Made by a program: the position numbers and the translations under genes
Assembly (NCBI GenBank): GCA_964608735.1
Contig: CAZSPL010000031.1
Location: 1 to 24,683, forward strand
Length of the DNA: 24,683 nucleotides
Origin: CAZSPL01 sp964608735
Lineage (GTDB): Bacteria; JAJVIF01; JAPKYR01; CAZSPL01
Reading direction: 5' to 3'
Notes under the pieces: model-generated
What the model saw: the letters and a program-made list of their open reading frames with translations, nothing else
What the model was told of the DNA's origin: nothing
Databases searched by the model: none
Shown here: piece after piece, positions 23,826-24,683 of the stretch
Layout of the letters: each line of letters opens with the position of its first letter
Position numbering within the stretch: the stretch's first letter is position 1

Positions 23826-23884
23826 TTACACCGCATCTAAGATAATCGGGGAAGGGGCAATTTTTGCCGGAGGAGGCATCTGTC

Positions 23885-24683
23885 ATGCCCGGAAGATTCG
23901 CGTGTATTCTGCTCGCTATTACTTTAATCCTCGCGTACGGCTGCTCGTCGGGAGGCGGCAACAATGTGCTCGCGCCCGAACAACCGGTGGGGAAAACTTC
24001 CGCCGATGCCGCATCATCCCATTACCTCTGGGGTATGTGGCAGTTCAGCATCGATGCGGATGCGCAGACAATCGACACCGTTCCGCTTCGGGGAATGGAG
24101 ATGCATCTCAACGCGCTGCCCTTCCTCGAACCGCCCCCGCTTCTGAATCTCACCCTCGAAACACTGCAGTTCAACGGGAATATCATCGAAGCCGACATCG
24201 GCCTGCGCCATCCAGTCCTTGGCCTGACGGAATTTTCCGGCTTCGATGTGAGCGGCATTTTCATCACCAACGGCTCGGTGAGCGGATTCGCCGACGCCGG
24301 CCTGTTGATGGCAGGCGAAGGAGATACGCGCCTGTTGAATCCCGACGGATACACCCGATGGTGGAATCCATCTGAATTCCCGATTAACACGGGCACTATA
24401 TTTGGATACAACGACGGCCTGCTCGGCGCGCCCGACTCAATAGGCGATTACAACTGCACGTTGAATGCATATAAATATTTCTGCGACGACCTCGACGATC
24501 CCGACGACCCGCTTTCCGACATCACCATCGAAAACCGCGGGCTGTTCTCCGCTGGACAGAAAAACGTCCGCCACTACACAATCGAGATGGGCGGCGATGG
24601 ATTGATATTCAACTACGCGGTCGATGCGTCGTGGCAATTCCCGCAGGGCAATCCGCCATACCAGGCGCCTGATGATTTCGCGC
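23885..24683 (+). CDS. Hypothetical lipoprotein, partial (runs off the window)
   Basis: An open frame of 266 codons with no stop before the window end. ATG at 23885 follows GGAGGAGG. A signal peptide ends in a lipobox-like LAYGC (Cys20), followed by a short Ser/Gly linker. The mature part begins SSHYLWGMWQFSID and contains aromatic, Asp-rich beta-type segments (FSGFDVSGIFITN, DDLDDPDDP, LFSAGQKNVRHYTIEM). It looks like a secreted beta-rich protein of a large, poorly characterised family. I cannot assign a function. No promoter stands out, but the leader is structured. Confidence 0.75.
   Translation, partial: MPGRFACILLAITLILAYGCSSGGGNNVLAPEQPVGKTSADAASSHYLWGMWQFSIDADAQTIDTVPLRGMEMHLNALPFLEPPPLLNLTLETLQFNGNIIEADIGLRHPVLGLTEFSGFDVSGIFITNGSVSGFADAGLLMAGEGDTRLLNPDGYTRWWNPSEFPINTGTIFGYNDGLLGAPDSIGDYNCTLNAYKYFCDDLDDPDDPLSDITIENRGLFSAGQKNVRHYTIEMGGDGLIFNYAVDASWQFPQGNPPYQAPDDFA

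Noticed and set aside
23782..23850. A cyclic-di-GMP (GEMM) riboswitch suggested by GGGCAAAC
   Set aside because: The rest of the GEMM consensus and its receptor helix are not present.
1..24683. CRISPR arrays, rRNA genes or insertion sequences
   Set aside because: No regular spaced repeats, no rRNA-like sequence and no transposase were seen.

Overview
The window looks like the chromosome of an anaerobic, respiring bacterium with a Gram-negative-style envelope. The evidence is Tat-type signals, several lipoproteins, periplasmic multiheme c-type cytochromes, a molybdenum/tungsten formate dehydrogenase and a full selenocysteine (Sec) pathway. Base composition is GC-rich, with two clearly AT-richer patches: about 9850-10740 and about 22850-23700. 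I cannot name the species. The gene content would suit a deltaproteobacterium-like or uncultivated candidate-phylum organism, but nothing here decides it.

Layout. (1) Positions 1-3091, + strand: a three-gene redox module with a HybA-like four-cluster ferredoxin, a HybB/NrfD-like quinone-interacting membrane protein and a six-heme cytochrome c. Its genes overlap, and no catalytic subunit is present. (2) 3162-5450: a membrane-anchored protein with two homologous FG-GAP/VCBS propeller domains, followed by a cluster of short inverted repeats. (3) 5647-8056, - strand: an MBOAT (AlgI-like) O-acyltransferase and an SGNH/DUF1574-like partner. (4) 8291-8848: a tetraheme c554-like cytochrome. (5) 9116-9841: a HEAT-repeat lipoprotein. 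(6) 9938-10677: a DUF3800 gene broken by a one-base frameshift, lying against the 3' side of selC. (7) 10746-17325, - strand: a complete selenium cassette. In transcription order it is cysteine desulfurase, yedF, DUF3343, selD, selA, selB and tRNA-Sec. (8) 17660-22791, + strand and divergent from the cassette: fdhE, then the two-subunit formate dehydrogenase (alpha with in-frame UGA, then beta). (9) 22872-24683: two lipoprotein genes, the second running off the window.

How it fits together. The desulfurase, YedF and DUF3343 protein probably mobilise or carry selenium. SelD makes selenophosphate, SelA converts Ser-tRNA-Sec to Sec-tRNA-Sec, and SelB delivers it at UGA codons. Two genes here use such a codon: the formate dehydrogenase alpha subunit (UGA at 19555-19557) and SelD itself. 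SelD's true N-terminus lies upstream of a UGA at 15233-15235 that an ordinary ORF caller reads as a stop. FdhE helps assemble the formate dehydrogenase. That enzyme has no gamma (quinone) subunit gene next to it, so its electrons may go to a cytochrome or to the quinone module at the left end of the window; this is inference.

Most novel candidate: the roughly 220-nt leader of the selenium operon. It contains a perfect 9-nt anti-16S ribosome-binding site and a 10-codon mini-ORF ending in UGA. Exactly 11 nt after that UGA is a 7-bp, 5-nt-loop hairpin, the same geometry as the formate dehydrogenase SECIS. It may be a Sec-responsive leader that senses selenium status.
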